DNA of 64,000 nt from Kribbella amoyensis (GTDB lineage Bacteria > Actinomycetota > Actinomycetes > Propionibacteriales > Kribbellaceae): positions 5,332,001 through 5,396,000 of the forward strand of contig NZ_VIVK01000001.1 in assembly GCF_007828865.1 (NCBI RefSeq), read 5' to 3'. Position 1 is the stretch's first letter. Each line of letters begins with the position of its first letter. The notes beneath the pieces were generated by a model, which had not been told where the DNA came from, did no database searches, and saw only the letters and a list, made by a program, of their open reading frames with translations. A program made the translations under genes and the position numbers. Positions 16,236-24,418 of this stretch are shown piece by piece.

Positions 16236-18086
16236 TCAGTACGCGGACGGGCGGAGCGCGCTTCCTGGTTCGGCGGCGTTCAGGTGCCAGGCGGTGTTGA
16301 CCAGGCCGAGGTGCGAGAAGGCCTGCGGGAAGTTCCCCAGCATCCGCTTGTTCGTCGGGTCGTACTCCTCCGCGAGCAGGCCCACGTCATTGCGGAGGGC
16401 AACCAGCTTCGCGTACAGGTTGCGCGCCTCGCCGATCCGGCCGATCAGCGCGAGCGCGTCGGCCAGCCAGAAGCTGCAGATCAGGAACGAGCCCTCACCG
16501 GACGACAGCCCGTCGTCCACCGTGTCGGTCAGGTACCGCTGGACGAACCCGTCGACCGACAGCTCGCGCTGGATCGCGTCGACCGTGCCGACCACGCGCG
16601 CATCGTCGGCCGGCAGGAACCCGACCTGGGGGATCAGCAGGACCGCGGCGTCGAGCGCCTTGCTGCCGTACGCCTGGGTGAACGTGTTGCGGTCGGTGTC
16701 GAACGCCTCGGTACAGATCTGCTGGTGCAGCTGGTTGCAGGTCGCCCGCCAGCGCTTGGCCGGCCCGCTCATCCCGAACCGCTCGACCGCGCGGGCGGCC
16801 CGGTCGTACGCGACCCAGGCCATCACCTTCGAGTACGTGAAGTGCTGGCGGTCGCCGCGGACCTCCCAGATCCCCTCGTCGGGTTCCGACCAGACCGTGT
16901 CGAGGTGCTGCATCAGCCCGCGTTGCAACGCCCACGCGTCGTCGCTCGGCCCGATCACGCTCTCCCGGGCCAGCGCGAGCACGTCCATCACCTCGCCGTA
17001 CACGTCGATCTGCAGCTGCTCGGCGGCCGCGTTCCCGATCCGTACCGGGGACGAGCCGGCGAACCCGGGCAACCACGGCGCCTCGAACTCGGACAGCCGG
17101 CGCTCACCCGTCACGCCGTACATGATCTGCAGGTCCTCGGGCGAACCGGCGATCGCCCGGAGCAGCCAGTTCCGCCAGGCGTGCGCCTCGTCGGAGTACC
17201 CGAACCGGAGCATCGCCGCCAGCGCCATCGTTGCGTCGCGCAACCAGCAGTACCGGTAGTCCCAGTTCCGTGGTCCGCCGAGCGACTCGGGCAGCGACGT
17301 GGTCGGAGCGGCGACGATCCCGCCGGACGGGGCGTAGGTGAGCGCCTTGAGCGTGAGCAGGGATCGGGTGACCTCCTCGGCCAGGTCGCCGGAGTCGGTC
17401 GCCTGCGCGATCCACTCGGTCCAGAACCGCTCGGTCGGCGCGAGCGAGGCGAGCGCGTCGGGCGGCTTCGGCACCGGCTCGTGCGAGGGATGCCAGGTCA
17501 GCACGAACCAGGCGGTCTCACCCGGGCTGATCTCGAAGTCGCCGTACGTGGCGAAGTCGCGGCCGTACTGGTGGATGTCGCTGCGCAGCGAGACCGCGTC
17601 CGGGCCCGCGATCGCGACCACCCGTCCGTCCAGGTGCCGGACCCAGGGCACCACGTGGCCGTAGTCGAACCGGAGCCGGATCTCGGAGCGCATCGAGACG
17701 GTGCCGCTGATGCCCTGGACGATCCGGACCAGGTCGGGCGCGGCGCCCCGCAACGGCATGAAGTCGATCACCCGGACCGAGCCGCTCGCCGTGGACCACT
17801 CGGTCTCCAGGACCAGCGTGCCCTCGCGGTAGTGCCGGTTGCTGGTCGCGTCGGCGTCCCGCGGCGCGATCCGCCAGTGCCCGTTGCCGTCGTCGCCGAG
17901 CAGCGCGGCGAAACACGCGGGGGAGTCGAACCGGGGGAAGCAGAGCCAGTCGATCGAGCCGTCAGTCCCGACCAGGGCCGCCGTCTGCAGGTCCCCGATC
18001 AGCGCGTAGTCCTCGATCCGCCGGTCCGGCCGGGACCGGTTCGGGATCGTCTTCGCCTTCTTCACCTTCGTCGCCGGAGTCGTCAC
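16236..18086 (-). CDS. Glycoside hydrolase family 15 (glucoamylase/trehalase-like)
   Basis: 616 residues if read from the GTG at 18086. The N-terminal beta-sandwich (RIEDYALIGDLQTAALVG, SIDWLCFPRFDSPACFAALLG) is followed by an (alpha/alpha)6 barrel with GGPRNWDYRYCWLRDATM and the SGEGSFLICSFWLADALALIGR segment that carries the catalytic base region. Actinobacterial relatives include mycobacterial trehalases, so alpha-glucosidic disaccharide hydrolysis is likely. The conserved region begins at IEDYALIGD, and every start codon upstream of it lies inside the SURF1 gene, so an overlap of about 100-125 bases in another frame is unavoidable. The exact start is uncertain; the GTG at 18065 is an alternative. 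Confidence 0.9.
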   Translation of the reverse strand: MTTPATKVKKAKTIPNRSRPDRRIEDYALIGDLQTAALVGTDGSIDWLCFPRFDSPACFAALLGDDGNGHWRIAPRDADATSNRHYREGTLVLETEWSTASGSVRVIDFMPLRGAAPDLVRIVQGISGTVSMRSEIRLRFDYGHVVPWVRHLDGRVVAIAGPDAVSLRSDIHQYGRDFATYGDFEISPGETAWFVLTWHPSHEPVPKPPDALASLAPTERFWTEWIAQATDSGDLAEEVTRSLLTLKALTYAPSGGIVAAPTTSLPESLGGPRNWDYRYCWLRDATMALAAMLRFGYSDEAHAWRNWLLRAIAGSPEDLQIMYGVTGERRLSEFEAPWLPGFAGSSPVRIGNAAAEQLQIDVYGEVMDVLALARESVIGPSDDAWALQRGLMQHLDTVWSEPDEGIWEVRGDRQHFTYSKVMAWVAYDRAARAVERFGMSGPAKRWRATCNQLHQQICTEAFDTDRNTFTQAYGSKALDAAVLLIPQVGFLPADDARVVGTVDAIQRELSVDGFVQRYLTDTVDDGLSSGEGSFLICSFWLADALALIGRIGEARNLYAKLVALRNDVGLLAEEYDPTNKRMLGNFPQAFSHLGLVNTAWHLNAAEPGSALRPSAY

Positions 18087-18804
18087 CGCGCACGTCCTGT
18101 CTGGAGAAATACACCAAGCCGCCAATGGCCAGGAGGGCGAAGAAGAACCATTGCAGCGCGTAGAAGAAGTGTGGCCCGGAATCGATCTCGGGACCGGGGA
18201 ATCCACCGAAGGCCGGATCCGCGGCCGGCTCCTGGTGGTCCACGGTCAGGTACCCGTCGTACAGCTTCAGCCCGAGCACCGGGGCGTACTCCGGCCCGTT
18301 GATGAGCCGGGCGGTGCCGTCGACCGGCGTACCACCGCTGGTGTGGCCGCCGTGTTCGCTGCGGCGCAGGCGGCCCGTGACGGTCACCTCGCCCGCCGGT
18401 ACCGGGGGGACGGTGGCCGGTGCGAGCTTGCCGCCTTCGCGGGGCAGGAAACCGCGATCGACGAGGATCGCGGAGCCGTCGGCCAGGACGAGGGGGGTGA
18501 CGATCTCGAAACCCGGCTTGTCGTTCACGTTCCGGTACCGCACGACCACCTGTTTGGTCGCGTCGTACCGGCCGGTGACCACCGCGGTCCGCCAGTCGTG
18601 CTGCTGACCGACCACCCGGTCCGGCCCGACGATCTGGTCCAGACCGGTCGGCGCGGCGGCCAGGTTGCTCGTGGTCACGTGGTTGCGCGCCGTCCGCTCG
18701 TCCAGGCGATGCAGTTGCCAGCGACCGAGCTGCACGCAGGCCACCGACAGCACCAGAATGACGAGCGCGGTCCCGATCCAGCGGGTGTTGAGCAAACGAC
18801 GCAC
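17962..18804 (-). CDS. SURF1-family cytochrome oxidase assembly protein
   Basis: 280 residues. Two membrane helices are visible, an N-terminal one (TALVILVLSVACVQLGRWQ, with the family's GRWQLHRLDER following) and a C-terminal one (FFYALQWFFFALLAIGGLVYF). The external region contains AILVDRGFLPREGG and a YLTVDHQEPAADP strand, as in SURF1 proteins that help place haem a in cytochrome c oxidase. After the second helix comes an unusual ~45-residue acidic, Pro/Gly-rich tail (GDDSGDEGEEGEDDPEP) that is encoded by bases shared with the GH15 gene. No oxidase subunit genes are in the window. Confidence 0.88.
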   Translation of the reverse strand: MRRLLNTRWIGTALVILVLSVACVQLGRWQLHRLDERTARNHVTTSNLAAAPTGLDQIVGPDRVVGQQHDWRTAVVTGRYDATKQVVVRYRNVNDKPGFEIVTPLVLADGSAILVDRGFLPREGGKLAPATVPPVPAGEVTVTGRLRRSEHGGHTSGGTPVDGTARLINGPEYAPVLGLKLYDGYLTVDHQEPAADPAFGGFPGPEIDSGPHFFYALQWFFFALLAIGGLVYFSRQDVRGDDSGDEGEEGEDDPEPVPAGPADRGLRADRGPADGGPGRD

Positions 18805-18872
18805 GCTTCGAACTTAAGCCATGACGTGAAACACAGCGCCCTCGCCCGCCCCGGCCACGTACGCTGGACAAG

Positions 18873-19883
18873 GTGAGGACCACCACGCAGCCGGGCCTGG
18901 CGGACAACTACGGCAGGGTCGCCACCGACCTCAGGGTCTCCCTGACGGACCGGTGCAACCTGCGCTGCACGTACTGCATGCCCGAGGAAGGCCTGGACTG
19001 GCTGGCCAAACCCGAGCTGCTCACCGACGACGAGATCGTCCGCCTGGTCACCGTCGCGGTGACCCGGCTCGGCGTCGACGAGATCCGCTTCACCGGCGGC
19101 GAACCGCTGCTGCGCCGCGGCCTGGTCGGCATCGTCGACCGCACCACCGCGCTCGAGCCGCGCCCGCAGGTGTCGCTGACGACCAACGGCATCGGGCTCG
19201 CCCGGCAGGCCGAGGCACTCGCCGCGGCCGGGCTGGACCGGGTCAACGTCAGCCTCGACACGATCCGCCCGGACACCTTCCAGCAACTGACCCGCCGGGA
19301 CCGGCTGAAGGACGTCCTGGCCGGGCTGGAGGCGGCGCAGGCGGCCGGTCTGACCCCGGTCAAGGTCAATGCGGTGCTGATGCGCGGGCTGAACGACGAC
19401 CAGGCGCCCGAACTGCTGCAGTTCTGCCTGGACCACGGGTACGAGCTGCGCTTCATCGAGCAGATGCCGCTGGACGCGCAGCACGGCTGGAACCGGGCCA
19501 CGATGGTCACCGCGGACGAGATCCTCGCGCTACTCGGCGACCGGTTCGGTCTGGCCCCGACGGACGCGGCGGCCCGCGGAAGTGCGCCGGCCGAGTCCTT
19601 CACGGTCCAGGGTGGTCCGCAGACCGTCGGGATCATCGCCAGCGTCACCCGGCCGTTCTGCGGTGACTGCGACCGGGTCCGGCTGACGGCCGACGGTCAG
19701 GTCCGGGATTGTCTGTTCGCGCGGACCGAGTCGGATCTGCGGACGGCGCTGCGGGACGGCGCGAGCGACGAGGACCTCGCGGACCGCTGGCGGAAGGCGA
19801 TGCGCGGGAAGTTGCCGGGGCACGGCATCGCGGACCCGAGTTTCCTGCAGCCGGCCCGGCCGATGTCGGCGATCGGTGGCTGA
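18873..19883 (+). CDS. moaA: GTP 3',8-cyclase (MoaA), molybdenum cofactor synthesis
   Basis: 336-residue radical-SAM enzyme that starts molybdopterin synthesis by cyclising GTP. The N-terminal cluster motif CNLRCTYCMP, the RFTGGEPLLRRGL strand, the C-terminal cluster CGDCDRVRLTADGQVRDCLF and the essential terminal Gly-Gly (MSAIGG) are all present, so it looks fully active. The GTG at 18873 follows a TACGCT hexamer by about 7 bases and has no clear ribosome site, which suggests a leaderless message. It is divergent from SURF1. A molybdopterin-binding oxidoreductase that would need its product is encoded at 52.4 kb. Confidence 0.97.
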   Translation: MRTTTQPGLADNYGRVATDLRVSLTDRCNLRCTYCMPEEGLDWLAKPELLTDDEIVRLVTVAVTRLGVDEIRFTGGEPLLRRGLVGIVDRTTALEPRPQVSLTTNGIGLARQAEALAAAGLDRVNVSLDTIRPDTFQQLTRRDRLKDVLAGLEAAQAAGLTPVKVNAVLMRGLNDDQAPELLQFCLDHGYELRFIEQMPLDAQHGWNRATMVTADEILALLGDRFGLAPTDAAARGSAPAESFTVQGGPQTVGIIASVTRPFCGDCDRVRLTADGQVRDCLFARTESDLRTALRDGASDEDLADRWRKAMRGKLPGHGIADPSFLQPARPMSAIGG

Positions 19884-20007
19884 CCCGGGACGAACGCGCG
19901 GATCTACCTGAACTCCCCGAGCAGGAAAGGGCGCAGGTTCCCAGTCCGCCGGGCGAATCTGAACAGGAAATTTACTTTTTCGCTCGTTACCTTCGCCACG
20001 GTTGTTC

Positions 20008-20211
20008 TCAACCGCTGAAAGGCTCCACCTCGCGCAGGAAAGAACGCCGCGTCAGGAAGTCGCCGAGGCTGTCCTTGTGCTCGTCACAGGCCAGCCAGGT
20101 CTTGCGCCGATCCTCGGTGTGGATCTTCGGGTTGTTCCAGCGCAGCGCCCACTGCGCCGGGGCGCCGCATCCCTTTGCAGAGCACACGGTCGACAGCGCT
20201 TCGTCGGTCAT
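20008..20211 (-). CDS. Small conserved cysteine-rich actinobacterial protein
   Basis: 67 residues. It carries CSAKGCGAPAQWALRWNN, then KTWLACDEHKDSLGDFL. Three cysteines plus a histidine in a Cx4C...CxxH arrangement suggest a small metal-binding module, but this is inference. From memory, similar short proteins are conserved across Streptomyces and relatives, and their function is not known to me. It lies on the minus strand, 124 bases past the moaA stop, in a locally AT-richer stretch. Confidence 0.75.
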   Translation of the reverse strand: MTDEALSTVCSAKGCGAPAQWALRWNNPKIHTEDRRKTWLACDEHKDSLGDFLTRRSFLREVEPFSG

Positions 20212-20298
20212 CGGTGGACGTCTCCTGCATCCTCAATTGCGCGGACAGCAATTGTTCCTGACCACTCAATAATCATTACCCTGGCACAAATGAAGCGA

Positions 20299-20330
20299 CG
20301 TCGGACAGCCACGGGGGGAGCCGTCCGACG
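20299..20330 (-). terminator. Hairpin downstream of the DUF3099 gene
   Basis: CGTCGGAC (20299-20306) pairs with GTCCGACG (20323-20330). A second dyad, CTCTGAA (20342-20348) with TTCAGAG (20363-20369), lies closer to the DUF3099 stop. Together they fit a termination region between two minus-strand genes. The 211-base gap is AT-richer than its surroundings and shows no gene. Confidence 0.55.
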
Positions 20331-20422
20331 CCGCATCAAGTCTCTGAATTCCATCCGTGAACTTCAGAGCACGCGGGAGATTCTGACACGAATCCCTCGT
20401 GAGAATCCAGTCCCGGCGTGGA

Positions 20423-20770
20423 TCACTTTTTGGTGTCGGATCCCGGCCCCGGATCGCCGGAGACGACCGGCCCGGCCGGACCCTGCAACTGCGGCCGGTC
20501 CGGGGCCACGAAGGCCTCGCCGGCGGACAGCTTCCGGGTCTTGTGCGCGTTCGCCAGCACCACCGCGACCGAGGGCAGGAACACCGCCCCGACGATGAAC
20601 ATCCACCGCCACGGCGACGGCGTCAGCACCGCCAGCACGAAGCAGACGATCCGCAGCGACATCATCCAGGCGTACCGGACGATGCGGCTGTCCAGATCCT
20701 CGGAGCGGCCGGGCTGCGCACTGGTCACCGAGATGACCGTTTCGGCGTCCCGCTCATGTCGTCGCTGCAT
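20423..20770 (-). CDS. DUF3099-family small membrane protein
   Basis: 115 residues with two adjacent transmembrane helices (RIVCFVLAVLTPSPWRWMFIV and AVFLPSVAVVLANA). The ITSAQPSRSED-like opening (VISVTSAQPGRSEDLDSRI) and the VVLANAHKTRK turn match DUF3099 proteins of actinobacteria, whose function is unknown. The cytoplasmic tail is Pro/Gly-rich. It is divergent from the dodecin gene. Confidence 0.85.
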   Translation of the reverse strand: MQRRHERDAETVISVTSAQPGRSEDLDSRIVRYAWMMSLRIVCFVLAVLTPSPWRWMFIVGAVFLPSVAVVLANAHKTRKLSAGEAFVAPDRPQLQGPAGPVVSGDPGPGSDTKK

Positions 20771-20844
20771 CTATCCTCCTCACCAATAGACAACGGTACG
20801 CCGGAACGCCAGCGTTGCCGCAGCCACCTACGAAGGGAACGACG

Positions 20845-21057
20845 ATGACAGATCGCACCTACCGCGTGACCGAGATCGTCGGCACGTCGAAGGACGGCGT
20901 CGACCAGGCGATCAAGAACGCGATCAGCCGGGCCGGCGAGACCCTGCGGCACCTGGACTGGTTCGAGGTGACCCAGGTCCGGGGCCACATCGTCGACAAC
21001 GAGATCGACCACTACCAGGTCGGCCTCAAGGTCGGATTCCGCCTCGAGGACGCCTGA
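20845..21057 (+). CDS. Dodecin-family flavin-binding protein
   Basis: 70 residues from ATG 20845 with GAAGGGA ahead. The short beta-alpha-beta-beta layout (YRVTEIVGTSKDGVDQAI, WFEVTQVRGHIVDN, YQVGLKVGFRLE) with the central Trp is the dodecin signature. Dodecins form hollow dodecamers that store or buffer flavin. It stands alone between the DUF3099 gene and fabG. Confidence 0.92.
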   Translation: MTDRTYRVTEIVGTSKDGVDQAIKNAISRAGETLRHLDWFEVTQVRGHIVDNEIDHYQVGLKVGFRLEDA

Positions 21058-21156
21058 GCCGCCCGGCGCGAACCGCCCGGACCCGCCCGGTTCGCGGGAC
21101 CGGTGGGGCCGGGCGATAGCGTTCTGCCGTTCCCGAACAGGTGAGGAGACGCAGAC

Positions 21157-21861
21157 GTGTCGAGATCGGTACTGGTCACCGGCGGCAGCCGGGGGATCGG
21201 CCTGGCCATCGCCGGCGCTTTCAAGGCGGCCGGTGACAAGGTCGCCATCACCTACAACAGCACCGAGCCGCCACCCGGCTTCCTCGCGGTGAAGTGCGAC
21301 GTCACCGACACCGAGCAGGTCGAGGCCGCCTTCGAGACGATCCAGGCCGAGCACGGCCCGGTCGAGGTGCTGGTCGCGAACGCCGGGATCACCAAGGACA
21401 CGCTGTTGCTGCGGATGTCCGACGAGGACTGGGACGCGGTCATCCAGACCAACCTGAGCGGCTCGTTCCGGGTCGCCCGGCGCGCGGCCAAGGGGATGCT
21501 GCGGATGCGCAAGGGCCGGATCGTGTTCATCTCCTCGGTCGTCGGCCTGCTCGGTTCGCCCGGCCAGGTGAACTACGCGGCCAGCAAGTCCGGCCTGGTC
21601 GGGATGGCCCGGTCGATGGCCCGCGAGCTCGGCAGCCGAGGCATCACCGCGAACGTGGTCGCGCCCGGGTTCGTCGAGACCGACATGACCGCGGTGCTGC
21701 CGGAGGAGACGCAGAAGCAGTACCTCGGCCAGATCCCGCTCGGCCGGTTCGGGCTGACCGAGGAGATCGCGAACGCGGTCCGCTGGATCTCGTCCGACGA
21801 GGCCGGCTACATCACCGGCGCGGTGATCCCGGTCGACGGCGGCATCGGTATGGGCAACTGA
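21157..21861 (+). CDS. fabG: 3-oxoacyl-ACP reductase (FabG/MabA)
   Basis: 234-residue NADPH-dependent reductase of fatty acid synthesis. It has the cofactor motif TGGSRGIGLAIAGAF, the NAGI strand, the catalytic Ser in ISSVVG, YAASK with Tyr and Lys intact, and the C-terminal ITGAVIPVDGGIGMG. The GTG at 21157 follows GAGGAG. It is followed after 36 bases by the enoyl-ACP reductase gene, the mabA-inhA order found in mycobacteria and related actinobacteria, so it probably serves the type II system. Confidence 0.95.
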   Translation: MSRSVLVTGGSRGIGLAIAGAFKAAGDKVAITYNSTEPPPGFLAVKCDVTDTEQVEAAFETIQAEHGPVEVLVANAGITKDTLLLRMSDEDWDAVIQTNLSGSFRVARRAAKGMLRMRKGRIVFISSVVGLLGSPGQVNYAASKSGLVGMARSMARELGSRGITANVVAPGFVETDMTAVLPEETQKQYLGQIPLGRFGLTEEIANAVRWISSDEAGYITGAVIPVDGGIGMGN

Positions 21862-21897
21862 TCATCACCACCACCATCTTCTGAGAAAGGGACGCCG

Positions 21898-22668
21898 GTG
21901 GGCATCCTCGACGGCAAGCGGATCCTGGTCGCCGGAGTCACGCTCGACTCCTCGATCGGGTTCGCGACGGCCAAGGTGGCGCAGGAACAGGGCGCCACCG
22001 TGCTGATCTCCAACTTCGGCCGCGCGCTCGGCATCACCCGGCGGATCGCCGGCCGGCTTCCGGTCGAACCACCGGTGCTCGAGCTGGACGTGACCGATCC
22101 GGAGCACCTGGCCGCGCTGCCGGACAAGATCCGCGAACACGTCGACGGCCTGGACGGGGTGGTCCACTCGATCGCGTACGGGAACCCCGAGACGATCCTT
22201 GGCGGCAAGTTCCTGGACGGACCGTGGGACGACGTGTCCCGGGCCGTGCACGTCTCGGCGTACAGCCTGAAGGCGCTCGCGGTGACCTGTGCGCCGTTGA
22301 TGGGCCGGGGGAGCAGCGTCGTCGGCCTGACCTTCGACGCGACCGTGGCCTGGCCGGGCTACGACTGGATGGGCGTGGCCAAGGCGGCGCTGGAGTCCAC
22401 CTCGCGGTACCTCGCCCGCGATCTCGGGCCGCGGGGGATCCGCTGCAACCTGGTCTCGGCCGGCCCGCTGAAGACGCTGGCGGCGAAGGCGATCCCGGGC
22501 TTCGAGAAGTTCGAGGAGCCGTGGCTGGACCGGGCCCCGCTGGGCTGGGACCCGTCCGACCTGGAGCCGACCGGCCGCACCATCGTCGGCCTGCTGAGCG
22601 ACTACTTCCCGTCCACCACCGGCGAGATCGTGCACGTCGACGGCGGCTACCACGCGATGGGTGCGTAG
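21898..22668 (+). CDS. inhA: Enoyl-ACP reductase (InhA/FabI type)
   Basis: 256-residue NADH-dependent enzyme that completes each elongation round of fatty acid synthesis. The atypical SDR cofactor motif GVTLDSSIGFATAKVAQEQGA and the YDWMGVAKAAL active site (Tyr with Lys seven residues on) are typical of InhA/FabI, as is the C-terminal GEIVHVDGGYHAMG. The GTG start follows AGAAAGGG. Its stop TAG is directly followed by the ATG of the Mur-ligase-like gene, so the two are translated from one message. Confidence 0.95.
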   Translation: MGILDGKRILVAGVTLDSSIGFATAKVAQEQGATVLISNFGRALGITRRIAGRLPVEPPVLELDVTDPEHLAALPDKIREHVDGLDGVVHSIAYGNPETILGGKFLDGPWDDVSRAVHVSAYSLKALAVTCAPLMGRGSSVVGLTFDATVAWPGYDWMGVAKAALESTSRYLARDLGPRGIRCNLVSAGPLKTLAAKAIPGFEKFEEPWLDRAPLGWDPSDLEPTGRTIVGLLSDYFPSTTGEIVHVDGGYHAMGA

Positions 22669-24363
22669 ATGACCTCGTTGGTGGAGCTCCGGGTCCTGGA
22701 CGGGGCCAACCTGTACTTCAGCCGGGCCGCGGTCAAGCTCACCCTCGACCTGACCGCGCTCGTCGACGCACCGGCCCCGCAGGCGAAGGCGTACGCGTCG
22801 GCGCTCGGTCTGGGCACGACGCGGCCGGGCCGGATCGGGTCCGGGTTCCGGCAGCGGTTCGCGATCCGGGTCGCCGGTCACGTGGTCCGGCGGATCGCCC
22901 GGGAGGCCGGGATCGGCCGGATCGGCGTCCGCGTCCGCGCCGAGGCGGACGTACACCGCCTGGTCGTCGCGTACCCGTGGGCCCACGAGAACCGCGCCCG
23001 CGCCCTGGGCGCCGCGATCGTCGAGGTGCTCGACGCGTTCGACCCGCAGGAGCCGGCATCCGACCTCGCCGACCTGGTCGGCCGCGTCGGCGACCGGGTC
23101 CGCAACGAACCGGCCGGTGATCCGCCGCCGACGCTGCGGCCGAAGGTCCCGGTCGTCGCCGTCACCGGGACGAACGGGAAGACCACGACCTCGCGGATGA
23201 TCGCGCACATCGGCCGCGCCGCCGGCCTGCACGTCGGCTGGTCCAGCACCGACGGCGTGTACTTCGACGGCGAGCTGGTCAAGTACGGCGACTTCTCCGG
23301 CCCGAGCGGCGCCGGTCAGGTGCTCTCGCAGCCGGGGATCCAGCTGGCCGTCACCGAGACCGCGCGCGGCGGCATCCTGCGACGTGGCGTCGGGGTCGCG
23401 TACAACGACGTGTCGGTCGTCACCAACGTCACCGCGGACCACCTCGGCCTCGGCGGGATCGACACCGTCGACCAGCTGGCCGAGGTGAAGGCCGTGATCA
23501 CCCACATCACCCGGCCGCGCGGCTGGTGCGTGGTGAACGGCGACGACCCGCGGACGTTCGCGATGCGGCTCGGATCGCCGGCCAAGTGCTGGGTGTTCTC
23601 CCGCGATCCCGACTCGCCGTCGATCCGGACCGTCCTGGACGAGGGCGGCCGGGCGACGACGGTGCTGGACGGGTTCATCACCGTGCTCGACCAGGCGACC
23701 GACGCGGAGCCGCTGGTCAAGGTGGTCGACGTCCCGATGACACTGTCCGGGCTGTCGCACTACAACGTGGAGAACGCGCTCGCCGCCGCCTCCGCCGCGC
23801 TCGGTCTCGGCCTGCCGCGGGCCGCCGTGATCGAGGGCCTGACCAGCTTCGCGCCGAACGAGGACAACCCGGGCCGGATGAACATGTACACGGTCCGCGA
23901 CTTCACCGTCGTGATCGACCTGGCCCACAACGAGGCCGGGCTCGAGGCGCTGCTGGAGATCATGGAGGGCGTTCGGCCGGAGGGATCCCGGTTGCTGCTC
24001 GCCCTCGGCTCACCCGGCGACCGGTCCGACGAGATGGTCACCGCGATGGGCGCGATCGGAGCCCGCGGCGCGGACCGGGTGGTGATCGGGCACAAGGACA
24101 CCTATCTGCGCGGCCGGCCGCCGTCCGAGCTGGACGAGGTGTTCCGCGAGGGCACCCGGTCGGTCGGCGTCGACGACGTTCCGTCGTACCCGAGCGAGCT
24201 GGACGCGGCCAAGGCGCTGGTCGCCGAGGCGGGTCCGGGCGACGTGGTCGCGATCATGGTTCTGCAGGATCGGGCGCGTCTTGACGACTGGTTGCGGTCC
24301 GAGGGGGCTACCGTCGATACCCCGGAGATCTTGCGAGGCAAGGTCGAGCGGGCACAGCACTGA
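22669..24363 (+). CDS. Mur-ligase-family CphA paralogue without an ATP-grasp domain
   Basis: 564 residues. The N-terminal ~150 (VELRVLDGANLYFSRAAV, LTLDLTAL) resemble the N-terminal domain of cyanophycin synthetase, whose copy in this window reads ETRVYRGPNVWSYDPAIHL. The Mur-ligase module then begins at once, with P-loop VAVTGTNGKTTTSRM near residue 165, RGGILRRGVGVAYNDVSVVTNVTADHLG, and a C-terminal domain containing YNVENALAAASAALG and VVIDLAHNEAGLEALLE. The ~300-residue ATP-grasp domain found between these parts in CphA is missing. ATP-dependent amide-bond formation on a peptide or amino-acid substrate is expected. It abuts inhA with no gap, which links it to that transcript but gives no obvious pathway. 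Confidence 0.82.
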   Translation: MTSLVELRVLDGANLYFSRAAVKLTLDLTALVDAPAPQAKAYASALGLGTTRPGRIGSGFRQRFAIRVAGHVVRRIAREAGIGRIGVRVRAEADVHRLVVAYPWAHENRARALGAAIVEVLDAFDPQEPASDLADLVGRVGDRVRNEPAGDPPPTLRPKVPVVAVTGTNGKTTTSRMIAHIGRAAGLHVGWSSTDGVYFDGELVKYGDFSGPSGAGQVLSQPGIQLAVTETARGGILRRGVGVAYNDVSVVTNVTADHLGLGGIDTVDQLAEVKAVITHITRPRGWCVVNGDDPRTFAMRLGSPAKCWVFSRDPDSPSIRTVLDEGGRATTVLDGFITVLDQATDAEPLVKVVDVPMTLSGLSHYNVENALAAASAALGLGLPRAAVIEGLTSFAPNEDNPGRMNMYTVRDFTVVIDLAHNEAGLEALLEIMEGVRPEGSRLLLALGSPGDRSDEMVTAMGAIGARGADRVVIGHKDTYLRGRPPSELDEVFREGTRSVGVDDVPSYPSELDAAKALVAEAGPGDVVAIMVLQDRARLDDWLRSEGATVDTPEILRGKVERAQH

Positions 24364-24418
24364 CCCCCGGCCCACCCCGGACCGGGGGTGACGGCTTTCT
24401 TCGGGAAAGCGGGGTGTC

